In this document: in pieces, positions 52,778-61,987 of the stretch
Layout: each line of letters starts with the position of its first letter
Position numbering within the stretch: the first letter of the stretch is position 1
NCBI RefSeq assembly: GCF_048006345.1
Contig: NZ_CP180351.1
Coordinates: 868,001-932,000, forward strand
DNA: 64,000 nucleotides
Direction: 5' to 3'
From: Marivita sp030148515
Lineage (GTDB): Bacteria; Pseudomonadota; Alphaproteobacteria; Rhodobacterales; Rhodobacteraceae
Notes under the pieces: generated by a model
What the model saw: the letters and a program-made list of their open reading frames with translations, nothing else
Databases searched by the model: none
What the model was told of the DNA's origin: nothing
Translations under genes and position numbers: made by a program

Positions 52778-55183
52778 ATGCAAGAGCCTCTTAACGCCTC
52801 CTACCCGGTGCTTCCGCTGCGGGATATCGTTGTGTTCCCGCATATGATCGTCCCGCTGTTCGTGGGCCGTGACAAATCGGTGCGCGCACTTGAGGAAGTG
52901 ATGGCAGATGACAAGCAGATCCTGCTTGCCAGCCAGATGGACCCGTCTGAGGACGATCCTCAGACAGATGGAATTTACCGGGCCGGTGTGCTGGCCAATG
53001 TGTTGCAACTGCTCAAACTGCCGGACGGCACTGTGAAAGTGCTGGTCGAAGGCCAGACGCGCGTGCGCATCACCGAATACCTCGAGAATGACAACTTTTT
53101 CGAGGCGCGGGCCGAATATCTGACCGAGATGCCGGGCGATCCGGCGGCGATCACGGCGCTTGTGCGCGCTGTGGGCGAAGAGTTTGAGCGCTACGCGAAG
53201 GTCAAGAAGAATATCCCCGAAGAGGCGCTGGGCGCCGTGTCGGAAGCGGATGCGCCGGCCAAGCTGGCGGATCTTGTTGCGGGCCACCTCGGGATCGAGG
53301 TCAACCAGAAGCAGGAGCTTCTGGAAACGCTGTCCGTGAGCGAGCGCCTTGAAAAGGTCTATGGCCTGATGCAGGGCGAAATGTCCGTGCTGCAGGTCGA
53401 GAAGAAGATCAAGACGCGGGTCAAATCCCAGATGGAGCGGACGCAGCGCGAGTACTATCTGAATGAGCAGATGAAGGCCATTCAGAAGGAGCTTGGCGAC
53501 GGCGAGGATGGCCAGAACGAAGTGGCCGAGCTTGAAGCCAAGGTCGGTGCGACCAAGCTGTCCAAGGAAGCCCGCGAAAAGGCGGATGCCGAGATCAAGA
53601 AGCTCAAGAACATGAGCCCGATGAGCGCCGAAGCGACCGTCGTGCGCAACTATCTTGACTGGATGCTGTCGATCCCGTGGGGCGTGAAGTCGCGCGTGAA
53701 GAAAGATCTGACGAATGCCGAGAAGATCCTCGATGCGGATCACTACGGGCTGGAGAAGGTCAAGGAACGGATCGTCGAATATCTTGCGGTTCAGCAGCGC
53801 TCGAAAAAGCTGAAAGGCCCGATCATGTGCCTTGTCGGCCCTCCGGGTGTGGGTAAGACCTCGCTGGGCAAGTCTGTTGCGAAAGCCACGGGACGCGAGT
53901 TCATTCGCATCTCGCTGGGGGGCGTGCGCGACGAGTCTGAAATTCGCGGCCACCGCCGGACCTATATCGGCTCCATGCCGGGCAAGATCATTCAGGCGCT
54001 GAAAAAGGCAAAGACGACGAACCCGCTCATCCTTCTCGATGAAATCGACAAGATGGGTCAGGACTTTCGGGGCGATCCGGCGTCGGCAATGCTTGAAGTG
54101 CTTGATCCTGAGCAGAACAGCACCTTCGTGGACCACTATCTCGAGGTGGAATACGACCTGTCGAACGTGATGTTCCTGACCACGGCGAACTCGTACAACA
54201 TGCCGGGGCCGCTTCTGGACCGGATGGAGATCATTCCGCTCGCGGGCTACACCGAAGAGGAAAAGGCCGAGATTGCCAAGCGTCACCTGACGTCGAAGCA
54301 GGTCAAGAACCACGGCCTCAAGAAGGGCGAGTTCGAACTGACGGATGAGGCGCTGACCGATGTGATCCGCTACTACACCCGTGAAGCAGGTGTGCGGAAC
54401 CTTGAGCGTGAGATTTCCAAACTGGCGCGCAAGGCGGTGACAAAGATCGTCAAGAAGGAAGAAGACAAGGTGGTCGTCACATCCGACAACCTCGACGATT
54501 TCCTTGGCGTTCGGAAGTATCGCTACGGATTGGCGGAAGACGAGAACCAGGTGGGAGTCGTGACGGGTCTGGCTTACACGTCGGTTGGGGGTGACCTTCT
54601 GCACATTGAAGCGCTCAAACTGCCGGGCAAAGGTCGCATGAAAACGACCGGGAAACTGGGCGATGTGATGAAGGAATCCATCGACGCGGCCGCCAGCTAT
54701 GTACGCTCCATTTCACCGCAAATCGGGGTGAAGCCGACGAAGTTCGATCAGATGGACATCCACGTGCACGTGCCCGATGGTGCGACGCCCAAGGATGGCC
54801 CGTCTGCCGGTTTGGCCATGGTGACGTCCATCGTTTCTGTGCTGACAGGCATTCCTGTGCGCCGGGACATCGCCATGACTGGCGAGGTGTCACTGCGCGG
54901 CAATGCAATGCCGATCGGTGGTCTGAAGGAAAAACTGCTCGCGGCCCTTCGCGGTGGCATCAAGACGGTGTTGATCCCGAAGGAAAACGAAAAGGACCTT
55001 GCTGAGTTGCCGGACAATGTGAAGACCGGCCTCGAGATCATTCCGGTGGAGCATGTTTCGGACGTTCTGAGGCTGGCACTGGTGTCCAAACCAGAGCCCA
55101 TTGAATGGGATGAGGCGGCCGAAGAAGCTGCCGCTCAGGCGATGAGCAAGGACAATGGTGGCGCGTCGGCAATCGCGCATTGA
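52778..55183 (+). CDS. lon: ATP-dependent Lon protease
   Basis: Soluble AAA+ serine protease that removes misfolded and short-lived regulatory proteins. It has 801 residues. The N-terminal substrate domain begins VLPLRDIVVFPHMIVPLFVGR. The ATPase Walker A is GPPGVGKT and Walker B is LILLDEIDKM. The proteolytic domain has the Ser of PKDGPSAGLAM and a downstream Lys. AAGGA lies seven bases before ATG 52778. It is followed by a hairpin terminator. Confidence 0.97.
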   Translation: MQEPLNASYPVLPLRDIVVFPHMIVPLFVGRDKSVRALEEVMADDKQILLASQMDPSEDDPQTDGIYRAGVLANVLQLLKLPDGTVKVLVEGQTRVRITEYLENDNFFEARAEYLTEMPGDPAAITALVRAVGEEFERYAKVKKNIPEEALGAVSEADAPAKLADLVAGHLGIEVNQKQELLETLSVSERLEKVYGLMQGEMSVLQVEKKIKTRVKSQMERTQREYYLNEQMKAIQKELGDGEDGQNEVAELEAKVGATKLSKEAREKADAEIKKLKNMSPMSAEATVVRNYLDWMLSIPWGVKSRVKKDLTNAEKILDADHYGLEKVKERIVEYLAVQQRSKKLKGPIMCLVGPPGVGKTSLGKSVAKATGREFIRISLGGVRDESEIRGHRRTYIGSMPGKIIQALKKAKTTNPLILLDEIDKMGQDFRGDPASAMLEVLDPEQNSTFVDHYLEVEYDLSNVMFLTTANSYNMPGPLLDRMEIIPLAGYTEEEKAEIAKRHLTSKQVKNHGLKKGEFELTDEALTDVIRYYTREAGVRNLEREISKLARKAVTKIVKKEEDKVVVTSDNLDDFLGVRKYRYGLAEDENQVGVVTGLAYTSVGGDLLHIEALKLPGKGRMKTTGKLGDVMKESIDAAASYVRSISPQIGVKPTKFDQMDIHVHVPDGATPKDGPSAGLAMVTSIVSVLTGIPVRRDIAMTGEVSLRGNAMPIGGLKEKLLAALRGGIKTVLIPKENEKDLAELPDNVKTGLEIIPVEHVSDVLRLALVSKPEPIEWDEAAEEAAAQAMSKDNGGASAIAH

Positions 55184-55207
55184 TCCGATAAGTTGTATCG
55201 ACGAACG

Positions 55208-55234
55208 CGCCGTCCCGTTTGGGGCGGCGTTTTT
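55208..55234 (+). terminator. Rho-independent terminator after lon
   Basis: The stem CGCCGTCCC (55208-55216) pairs with GGGGCGGCG (55221-55229; one G-U), loop GTTT, followed by TTTTTCTTT. It ends lon transcription before the HU gene. Confidence 0.75.
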
Positions 55235-55373
55235 CTTTGTGCGCGCTTGGAAAAGTCGATGCATAGGCTCATTTTGTGGGCGGGAACCATCAAAACACTG
55301 GATAAAGTGGGAGTTGTTGGTATTGTGTGACCGCATTCGCCAACAATACCAGAGCAGTTAAGGGAACAAGTCC

Positions 55374-55763
55374 ATGGCGACGACCACGAAAACGAACACA
55401 CCATCCAAGTCGACCAAAGCAAAAGCAACCGCACCTGCCGCGCAGTCTGCGGAGCCAGAGGTGGTTGTGAACGAAACGCCCAAGATCACAGGGCCCGAAC
55501 TCAAGAAAAAAGAACTGGTCGACATGATCGTTGCGCGCAGCGGCGTGAAAAAACGCGATGTGAAGCCGGTTGTCGATGCCATGCTTGCCGTGATGGGCGA
55601 AACCATTGCCGAAGGCCGCGAGATGAACCTCGCTCCGATGGGCAAGCTGAAGATCACGCGCATGAAAAAGACGACCAAGGCGCATATCATCACCGCGCGT
55701 CTGCGTCGGACGGAATCTGACGTAACCGATGCGCCTGACCCTCTTGCACAGGCTGCCGAGTGA
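55374..55763 (+). CDS. HU/IHF-family DNA-binding protein with extended N-terminus
   Basis: A 129-residue histone-like protein. The first 40 residues are a Lys/Thr/Ala-rich low-complexity extension (TKTNTPSKSTKAKATAPAAQ). Residues ~42-112 fit the HU fold (ELKKKELVDMIVARSGVKKRDVKPVVDAML; MGKLKITRMKKTTKAHIIT). The arm is shorter than usual. The tail ends DVTDAPDPLAQAAE. It is probably a nucleoid protein. The extended N-terminus may resemble eukaryotic H1-like tails. It lies just upstream of a tRNA-Val gene. Confidence 0.85.
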   Translation: MATTTKTNTPSKSTKAKATAPAAQSAEPEVVVNETPKITGPELKKKELVDMIVARSGVKKRDVKPVVDAMLAVMGETIAEGREMNLAPMGKLKITRMKKTTKAHIITARLRRTESDVTDAPDPLAQAAE

Positions 55764-55782
55764 CGCTAAGACGCCTGCCAAT

Positions 55783-55857
55783 GGGTGATTAGCTCAGTGG
55801 TAGAGCGCTTCGTTCACATCGAAGATGTCAGGAGTTCGAATCTCTTATCACCCACCA
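55783..55857 (+). tRNA. tRNA-Val (CAC)
   Basis: Full cloverleaf: the acceptor GGGTGAT (55783-55789) pairs with ATCACCC (55847-55853), followed by A and an encoded CCA. The anticodon stem is CTTCG/CGAAG with loop TTCACAT, giving anticodon CAC at 55815-55817. The T-arm is AGGAGTTCGAATCTCTT-like. It lies 19 bp after the HU gene. Confidence 0.93.
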
Positions 55858-55973
55858 TCTTTTTCCATGGCGCGTCTGAACCGAGTTTCTATGGAATGCT
55901 GCCTATTCATTATTGAATAGGGCATTTCCGACATCTTGTGTTTGTTGCCAATCTTGGGTGGCGTACCAGAGCA

Positions 55974-56041
55974 GTGCGACGCTCTTCCGAGCGTGGTTTC
56001 CCAGTGATCTGAGTAAATCGATATGTAGGAGAGCGTCGCAC
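55974..56041. repeat. Interrupted palindrome downstream of tRNA-Val
   Basis: Perfect 12-bp arms (GTGCGACGCTCT at 55974-55985; AGAGCGTCGCAC at 56030-56041) are separated by 44 bp. An alternative short stem (CGCTC/GAGCG) uses the same left arm. It lies in the gap between tRNA-Val and the 3' end of the LysR gene. It could be a terminator of the LysR gene or a remnant element. Confidence 0.5.
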
Positions 56042-56076
56042 CTGACCCTATCCAATTTTATCGATGTCACCACGGC

Positions 56077-56961
56077 CTATTTGGGCACAGTGGGATCGTC
56101 CGCCGCCCTTTCATTCACGAAATCGATAAAGCGGCGTATGCGTTTGACATCCCTTAAGTCCTGATGCGTCAAAACCCAAAGGCTGCGTTGGGTTGGAAAA
56201 GGAAGCGCTTCGATCGCTTTGACACCTGGCAGGTTTCGTCCGACGATTTCCGGAAGACGGCCGACGCCCAGCCCCCGTTGCACAAAGGTGGCGCTGGTTT
56301 CCAGATTGTCGGTGCGCATCACGATCCGTCCATGCGGAAAGCGTTTCAGGGTTTCGCTTTCAGATGACACGACAACTCCGCTGTGAATTACAAGCGGAAC
56401 CTGCTTGGCCTGGGTGATTGCTTCGGTTGTGCCGCCAAATTTGGCAAGCAGGTCGTCATGGACGAAAAAGCGTGTGCTGAGCTGTGCGATACGATGCCCC
56501 CAAAGGCTCGGCTTGGGGTTTTCTTCAGCGCGAAAAACGACGTCGATTTCGCCAGACTGAAAGTCCGCCATCTCATCCGAGACTCTGACGTCCAGAGTGA
56601 TGTCCGGGTAGGTTTTCTGGAACGCGACAAGCACGTCACCAAGTGAATAGGGGAGAAGCTGAGCGGGTGCGCTGATGCGGATCAGACCAGACATTTCATT
56701 GTCGATGCTCCGCAGGGTGTCTTCGAGACCTTGTAGCTGTCGCTCGATGCGTTGCGCATGGTCGGCGACGGACAGCCCGGCCTCTGTCGCAACAAGCTTA
56801 CCTTGCCGGCGCTCAAACAGTTTGACGCCAAGCTCCTGTTCGGCCTTGGCCAATTGGCGCGACAATGTGGGTTGGCTTGCCTTCAGGACACGGGCCGCTT
56901 TGACCATGCTGCCTTCGCGATGGATGTTCAAAATGATGCGCAAAGCGCTCCAATCCAGCAT
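56077..56961 (-). CDS. LysR family transcriptional regulator
   Basis: A 294-residue regulator with N-terminal HTH (GSMVKAARVLKASQPTLSRQLAKAEQELGVKLFERR, residues 17-52) and a LysR substrate-binding domain. The substrate-domain part around LIRISAPAQLLPYSLGDVLVAFQKTYPDITLDVRVSDEM is standard. No regulated gene is divergent from it, as only tRNA genes flank it. It is possibly a self-standing regulator. The start is ATG 56961. Confidence 0.9.
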   Translation of the reverse strand: MLDWSALRIILNIHREGSMVKAARVLKASQPTLSRQLAKAEQELGVKLFERRQGKLVATEAGLSVADHAQRIERQLQGLEDTLRSIDNEMSGLIRISAPAQLLPYSLGDVLVAFQKTYPDITLDVRVSDEMADFQSGEIDVVFRAEENPKPSLWGHRIAQLSTRFFVHDDLLAKFGGTTEAITQAKQVPLVIHSGVVVSSESETLKRFPHGRIVMRTDNLETSATFVQRGLGVGRLPEIVGRNLPGVKAIEALPFPTQRSLWVLTHQDLRDVKRIRRFIDFVNERAADDPTVPK

Positions 56962-57126
56962 GCACTATCCCGTGACGTTCGTGGGTGGTGATGAACCTTG
57001 AGCATCTTGTGAGGAACTCCCAACTCTGGTCAATCCTCGACAGAAGGCCGCTCGACAAAAGTGTTTTAACCAAACAGGAAAACAGGCTTGAACACACCCG
57101 CGGCATTCGTTAATGGCTTGCCGCAC

Positions 57127-57202
<76 letters not shown>

Positions 57203-57543
57203 TTCCAAGCCTTTGATAGTGTCGAAAAGCCCTGCGAATAAGGGCACACTCCGATTTCCGCTTTGCAATCGGGTGGTCAGAGATGGCTGAAAAGTCCGCA
57301 ACATGATCGACATGTCAGGACATCACTGTGCGCTGTCCAGAGACTGACCACAGTTCGTCCAGTCAAGTGCGGAAGGCCGCCGGTCGTGGTGTGTGCGTAC
57401 GGTGCCTGTGCCCAAACGGGTGCCAAACCCTTCGCACGGGTTTTCAGGTTCTGTTCGGGCGCGCGCTGCACGCAAAAACAGTCACACGGCAACTCGCCGA
57501 GAACACCGGAAATCACGGCGCCCAGCCTCCAGGAAGACCTGCC
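57203..57543. other. Gene-free stretch between tRNA-Val and the two-component genes
   Basis: About 340 bp with no convincing coding sequence on either strand. A weak stem GCCCT/AGGGC follows the tRNA (57229-57245) and may terminate it. Otherwise I see nothing notable. Confidence 0.5.
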
Positions 57544-58440
57544 TCATAGAGAGTTCAATACTCGGTCGGCCATCACAGCGGCAGAGGTTCGGTTGTCGAT
57601 GCCCATTTTCTGGAAAATCTGTTCAAGGTGCTTGTTTACGGTGCGGGCGCTCAGGCCAAGAATTGCGCTGATGTCTCGGTTGGTTTTGCCCAAAGTCAGC
57701 CAATAAAGCACTTCGGCTTCTCTTGGAGTCAGTTCAAAGGCCTCTGCCAGCACGTTTTCCTTCTTGAGTGACATCCGGCGCATCGGTTTGATCAGAATTT
57801 CGGATGAGGATGTCATCCCGATGTATTGAAAACTGTGTTCACTTGTTTCGAACGGCGGCACCGCTGACACGGGTTTGTTGGCGCAGCCAGCGACCCATTT
57901 TTGCCATGCGGGGTCGCGCAATTGTGGATCTGTTTCCTTCAGAAACTCATTTGCCTTTTGTGATCCCCATAGGATTCGTCCATTCATGTCACAGGCCAGA
58001 ACGCTTCGACCCGACGTATCGAGGGCATCGCGGGCGCTTTGAAGAAGGCGCGAGTTGACAATATGCGTGCTGAGGCGCGCGAGCAGTTCTTCCACCACAA
58101 CAGGCTTGGTGATGTAGTCCACGCCTCCTGATGCAAGCCCTTCCAGAAGGTGTTTCTTTTCCGTCAACCCGGTCATGAAGATGATCGGCGTCATCACAGG
58201 TTGGGGGCCAAATTTCAGGGCGCGGCAGGTTTCGAAGCCGTTCATTCCCGGCATCATCGCATCCATCAGGATCACATCTGGTGTAACACGCCGGGTCAAT
58301 TCGATTGCAGAGGTGCCATCCGTCGCCACAAGGACGGTTATTCCACTGTCCTCAAGCGCGGCAGACACCATCCCAAGCGTTTCGGGGGTGTCGTCGACAA
58401 CCAATGCGATGCACTTTCGGCCAAACTCGTTATACGCCAT
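57544..58440 (-). CDS. Response regulator with LuxR-type HTH (partner of the NCS1-domain kinase)
   Basis: A 298-residue protein. The receiver domain spans ~8-125 with D60 as phosphoacceptor (VILMDAMMPGMNGFE) and conserved K112 (YITKP). The middle part (~140-200) resembles a PAS-like segment (SVLACDMNGRILWGSQKANEFL). The LuxR HTH is at 236-296 (LTPREAEVLYWLTLGKTNRDISAILGLSARTVNKH). The start ATG overlaps the kinase stop by 11 bases, so translation is coupled. It probably binds DNA upstream of urtA; see the 22-bp inverted repeat. Confidence 0.9.
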   Translation of the reverse strand: MAYNEFGRKCIALVVDDTPETLGMVSAALEDSGITVLVATDGTSAIELTRRVTPDVILMDAMMPGMNGFETCRALKFGPQPVMTPIIFMTGLTEKKHLLEGLASGGVDYITKPVVVEELLARLSTHIVNSRLLQSARDALDTSGRSVLACDMNGRILWGSQKANEFLKETDPQLRDPAWQKWVAGCANKPVSAVPPFETSEHSFQYIGMTSSSEILIKPMRRMSLKKENVLAEAFELTPREAEVLYWLTLGKTNRDISAILGLSARTVNKHLEQIFQKMGIDNRTSAAVMADRVLNSL

Positions 58441-61400
58441 GATCGGTGGTCTCCAGGGCTTCCGCAATGCCGGCCATGTCAAAGCGGTCCAGGCGTTTCT
58501 CCAGCAGGTCCAGCAGACCGGGTGAGCCGCGGTTTTCGCTGCGCAGGGTCTGCAGGCAGTCCCGGACACCTGCGGCATGTCCAAGCGCTGCACTTTCCAA
58601 CAAAGCCGCGCGGTCTGCCTCTGTCAGGTCCGGCTGGGTGGGTTTCGCAGCGTCAATTTCGGTTTCGAGCATCAGCGTCACCTTCAACAGCTCTGCGACC
58701 TGCATCAACAGATCGTCCAGATTGAACGGTTTGGCGAGGAAGGCGTCATGCAGCGCGACTTTGGGACCTGACATCCCTTCTTCATCTGCGTGACCGGAAA
58801 TGACGATGATCGGAATGTTGGGCCAGTTTCCGGACCGGAGGTCTTCTGCAAAAGACCAGCCATCACGCTCGGGCATGTCGATGTCGAGGATGATCAGGTC
58901 GGGCGTTGCTTCCAATAGCATTTGTTCGGCAAGATCGGCGGACGAGGCGACCAGAACAACAAATCCGAGATTGGACAGGAAATGGTCGGTCAAGGTCAGG
59001 TGGTTCAGATCATCATCGACAACAAGAACCGTTTTGCGCGGGCCGCGATAGCCGACAAGGCTGGGTTGCCGCGCGGTCTTGTTCAGGTTCTCGGTGTCGA
59101 AAACGCTTGTCGAAATCGATGGGAGCATCAGGCGCACCGAGAAGGTGCTGCCCGCGCCCGGTGAGCTTTCGACATCGATCTGTCCACCCATGATCTCGAC
59201 TAGGAGCTTGGTGATCGTCAGGCCAAGGCCCGATCCCTGACGATCGGAGCGGCCCGCGCGTTCGAATGGCCGCCAGATCAGCCCAAGATTCTCGGGGGCA
59301 ATTCCGATACCTGTGTCTTTGACCGTGATGACGGCAACTTCGTTTCGGTAGGCCAGATCAAGGTCGACACAGCCTTTGTCGGTGTAGCGCAGCGCGTTGG
59401 ACAGCAGATTGATGATGATCTGGCGCAGGCGTTTTTCGTCAGTGCCCACAAGTGCGGGGATGCGCCCGTGTGTTGTCCATCTGAACCGAATGCCCTTGTC
59501 CTTGGCTTCGGCTTCGAAGATCGACGCGGTTTGGCGCAGGAGCGCGTGCAGGTTGACCTTGTCGCGCGCAATCTCAAGACGCCCCGCTTCGATCCGCGAG
59601 ATGTCGAGCAGGCCGTCGATCAACCCGGCCAGATGTTCCGAGGACCGACGGATGCTGGTGATCGACACGCGCCATGGCTTCAGTCCGGGATCCTTTTCAA
59701 GCAGTTGTGCAAATCCGTAGATCGCATTCAAAGGCGTGCGCAACTCGTGGCTGAGCCCGGACATGTACCGTGTCTTGGCAAGGTTGGCGGCTTCCGCCTT
59801 TTCCTTTGCTGCCTGCAGGGCAAGATCGGTGCGTTCATGCGCCCGGATCTCTTTGAGAAGAAGCTGTGTCTGCCGCTCCGCTTCCTCCATGGCGTTCCTT
59901 TGGCTTTCGCCGATCAGGACGAACATCCAAACGGCCACGCCGATTACAATCAGCACGGTGCAGAAGATGATCGTCAGCACTGCATCCAACGTGTCGTCAT
60001 TGGCGAAGGCGCGGATGACCAGCAACAAGGCACCGAAACACAGCGACAGGAATGTGGTCGTCAGCAAGTACCGGGACAGTCGGGACATAAGCGCGTTCGC
60101 AACCGGAATTGGCACTGTTGCATAGAGCGAGTCTCGAACCGTTGCGCTGAGCCGGGCATGTGGTTTGCAGTGATCGTGACAGGCCGTGTCGAGGCTGCAG
60201 CACAAAGAGCATATCCGTCCAAAGTGGAAGGGGCAGTCGCTCGTGTCTTCGGCGTCAAAGCGATATTCACAGACCGTACAGGTGTGCAGCCCTTTCGGTG
60301 CCTCGTCGGGCTGATCCACCCGCGCCAGATAGTACCGGCCATCCGTGGCCCAAGCGAGAATAGGCGCAAGAATGAAGGCCGTCAGCAAAGCCACGAAGGA
60401 TGAGAACGCCTCGACCAGCGGTCCGAACAATCCCGCATAGGCGAGAAGCGACACAACACAGGCCGCGATCATGGAGCCGATGCCGACGGGGTTCACGTCA
60501 TAAAGGTGGGACCGCCGGAATTCGATGCCCTTGGGGCTCAGGCCCAGAGGTTTGTTGACCACCAGATCCGCGACCAAAGCTCCGATCCATGCAACGGCGA
60601 CGTGGGAATAAAGCCCCAGCACATGTTCGAGGCCGGTGAACACGCCAAGTTCCATCAGCATCACGGCAATGGCGACATTGAAGACCAGCCAGACGACACG
60701 TCCCGGATGGCTTTTGGTCAGGCGCGAAAAGAAGTTCGACCAGGCAATGGACCCGGCATAGGCGTTGGTCACGTTGATCTTGAGCTGCGACAGGATCACG
60801 AAGCAGGCGGTCAGACCCAGGACAAGGGCAGGGGAGCCGATCACCTGTTCGAACGCGGTGTAATACATCCGCGTCGGGTCGGAGGCGTCTTCGACGGGCA
60901 CACTTTCGCGGATCGCCAGCGTCACCAAATACGATCCGGCAAGCATCTTCAGCATACCCAGCACCGACCATCCCGGCCCCGCGCAGATCAAGGCCAGCCA
61001 CCATTTGCGTTTGTCGCTGCGTGTCTTGGGCTCCGGTAGAAAGCGCAGGAAATCCACTTGTTCGCCGATCTGGGCGACGAGCGAGAACACGACACCTGAC
61101 GCTGCACCCAGCATCAGCAGACGCGACGTGTCCGGCATGTCCGAGGTGCCGCCAAAGCTGGTCCATGTGTCAAGGTCGTACCCGACCAGTGCAAGCATGA
61201 CGAACGGCGCGATGTGCAGGATCACCCACAGCGGTTGTGTCCATGCCTGAAAGGCCGAGATCTTTGAAAAGCCGTGGATGACCAGAGGGATGACCACAAG
61301 AGAGCTGGCGACATATCCGATGAACAACGGGATGCCCAAGGTGAACTTCAGCGCCAGCGCCAGAATGGCGGCTTCGAGTGCGAAGAAGATAAAGGTGAAG

Positions 61401-61771
61401 GACGCATAGATCAGCGAGGTGATCGTTGATCCAAGGTAGCCGAACCCGGCACCTCGGGTCATGAGATCGATATCCAGACCGTACTTCGCCGCGTAGTATG
61501 AGATGGGCACACCGGTCAGAAACAGGATCGCGCCGACCAGCATGATCGCGACAATGGCAGTATCGAACCCATAGGTCAGGGTAAGCGTCGCACCGATGGC
61601 TTCCAATGCAAGGAACGAGATTGACCCGATGGCGGTGTTGGCCACGCGGCTGTAACTCCAGCGGCGTGCGCGCCGCGCGGTGTAGCGCAGCGCAAAGTCT
61701 TCCATGGTCTCGTTGGCGACCCAGCGATTGTATTTCCGTTTTTCACGGGTTGCAGTGAGATGTGCGACCAT
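58430..61771 (-). CDS. NCS1-type permease-hybrid histidine kinase (transporter-kinase fusion)
   Basis: A 1113-residue sensor. Residues ~20-475 are a nucleobase:cation symporter-1-type permease with about 12 membrane helices (VANTAIGSISFLALEAIGA at the start; FVILSQLKINVTNAYAGSIAWSN). Residues 498-535 form a Cys-rich cluster (C498, C501, C513, C521, C524, C525, C531, C535), possibly zinc or Fe-S binding. Two more membrane helices follow (570-620). The HisKA box SHELRTPLN has H675. The HATPase N and G boxes are NLLSNALRYTD and DTGIGI...GSGLGL. A receiver has D963. It overlaps the response regulator downstream and is divergent from urtA. Confidence 0.88.
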   Translation of the reverse strand: MVAHLTATREKRKYNRWVANETMEDFALRYTARRARRWSYSRVANTAIGSISFLALEAIGATLTLTYGFDTAIVAIMLVGAILFLTGVPISYYAAKYGLDIDLMTRGAGFGYLGSTITSLIYASFTFIFFALEAAILALALKFTLGIPLFIGYVASSLVVIPLVIHGFSKISAFQAWTQPLWVILHIAPFVMLALVGYDLDTWTSFGGTSDMPDTSRLLMLGAASGVVFSLVAQIGEQVDFLRFLPEPKTRSDKRKWWLALICAGPGWSVLGMLKMLAGSYLVTLAIRESVPVEDASDPTRMYYTAFEQVIGSPALVLGLTACFVILSQLKINVTNAYAGSIAWSNFFSRLTKSHPGRVVWLVFNVAIAVMLMELGVFTGLEHVLGLYSHVAVAWIGALVADLVVNKPLGLSPKGIEFRRSHLYDVNPVGIGSMIAACVVSLLAYAGLFGPLVEAFSSFVALLTAFILAPILAWATDGRYYLARVDQPDEAPKGLHTCTVCEYRFDAEDTSDCPFHFGRICSLCCSLDTACHDHCKPHARLSATVRDSLYATVPIPVANALMSRLSRYLLTTTFLSLCFGALLLVIRAFANDDTLDAVLTIIFCTVLIVIGVAVWMFVLIGESQRNAMEEAERQTQLLLKEIRAHERTDLALQAAKEKAEAANLAKTRYMSGLSHELRTPLNAIYGFAQLLEKDPGLKPWRVSITSIRRSSEHLAGLIDGLLDISRIEAGRLEIARDKVNLHALLRQTASIFEAEAKDKGIRFRWTTHGRIPALVGTDEKRLRQIIINLLSNALRYTDKGCVDLDLAYRNEVAVITVKDTGIGIAPENLGLIWRPFERAGRSDRQGSGLGLTITKLLVEIMGGQIDVESSPGAGSTFSVRLMLPSISTSVFDTENLNKTARQPSLVGYRGPRKTVLVVDDDLNHLTLTDHFLSNLGFVVLVASSADLAEQMLLEATPDLIILDIDMPERDGWSFAEDLRSGNWPNIPIIVISGHADEEGMSGPKVALHDAFLAKPFNLDDLLMQVAELLKVTLMLETEIDAAKPTQPDLTEADRAALLESAALGHAAGVRDCLQTLRSENRGSPGLLDLLEKRLDRFDMAGIAEALETTDHGV

Positions 61772-61987
61772 GCCGGTTCCGTTCAGGTGTGACAGCCAGA
61801 AGAACGCGAAACCCGTTTTCCGGTGTTCGACCCGCAGATTAAGTTTCTGACCTGAACCCTAAGTGCACAAAACGCGCACTGGTATACGTCATTTGACGTA
61901 TACTGCACTGCAGCATTTCCCGCGATCCTTTCCGAAGCGGGTGATGCGGAATCGCCCAAATCTTGAGCAATCCAGATAGGAGGCGAC
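61772..61987. promoter_or_regulatory. Divergent regulatory region of the sensor kinase and urtA
   Basis: 216 bp. A 22-bp inverted repeat at 61882-61903 has perfect 10-bp arms (left arm GTATACGTCA, right arm TGACGTATAC, spacer TT). A shorter AGTGC/GCACT pair lies at 61862-61880. GGAGG precedes urtA. The repeat is about 84 bp from urtA and 110 bp from the kinase start and is a strong operator candidate for the LuxR-type regulator. Confidence 0.65.

Noticed and set aside
52640..54604. 654-codon open frame antisense to lon
   Set aside because: High GC third-position effect in the lon gene; the translation is low-complexity and Arg/His-rich.
55974..56041. Interrupted palindrome as a MITE or IS remnant
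   Set aside because: No target-site duplication or transposase fragment seen. It is listed only as a palindrome.
57263..57706. 147-codon plus-strand frame beside the response regulator
   Set aside because: It extends into the opposite strand of the well-supported regulator gene and has no SD.
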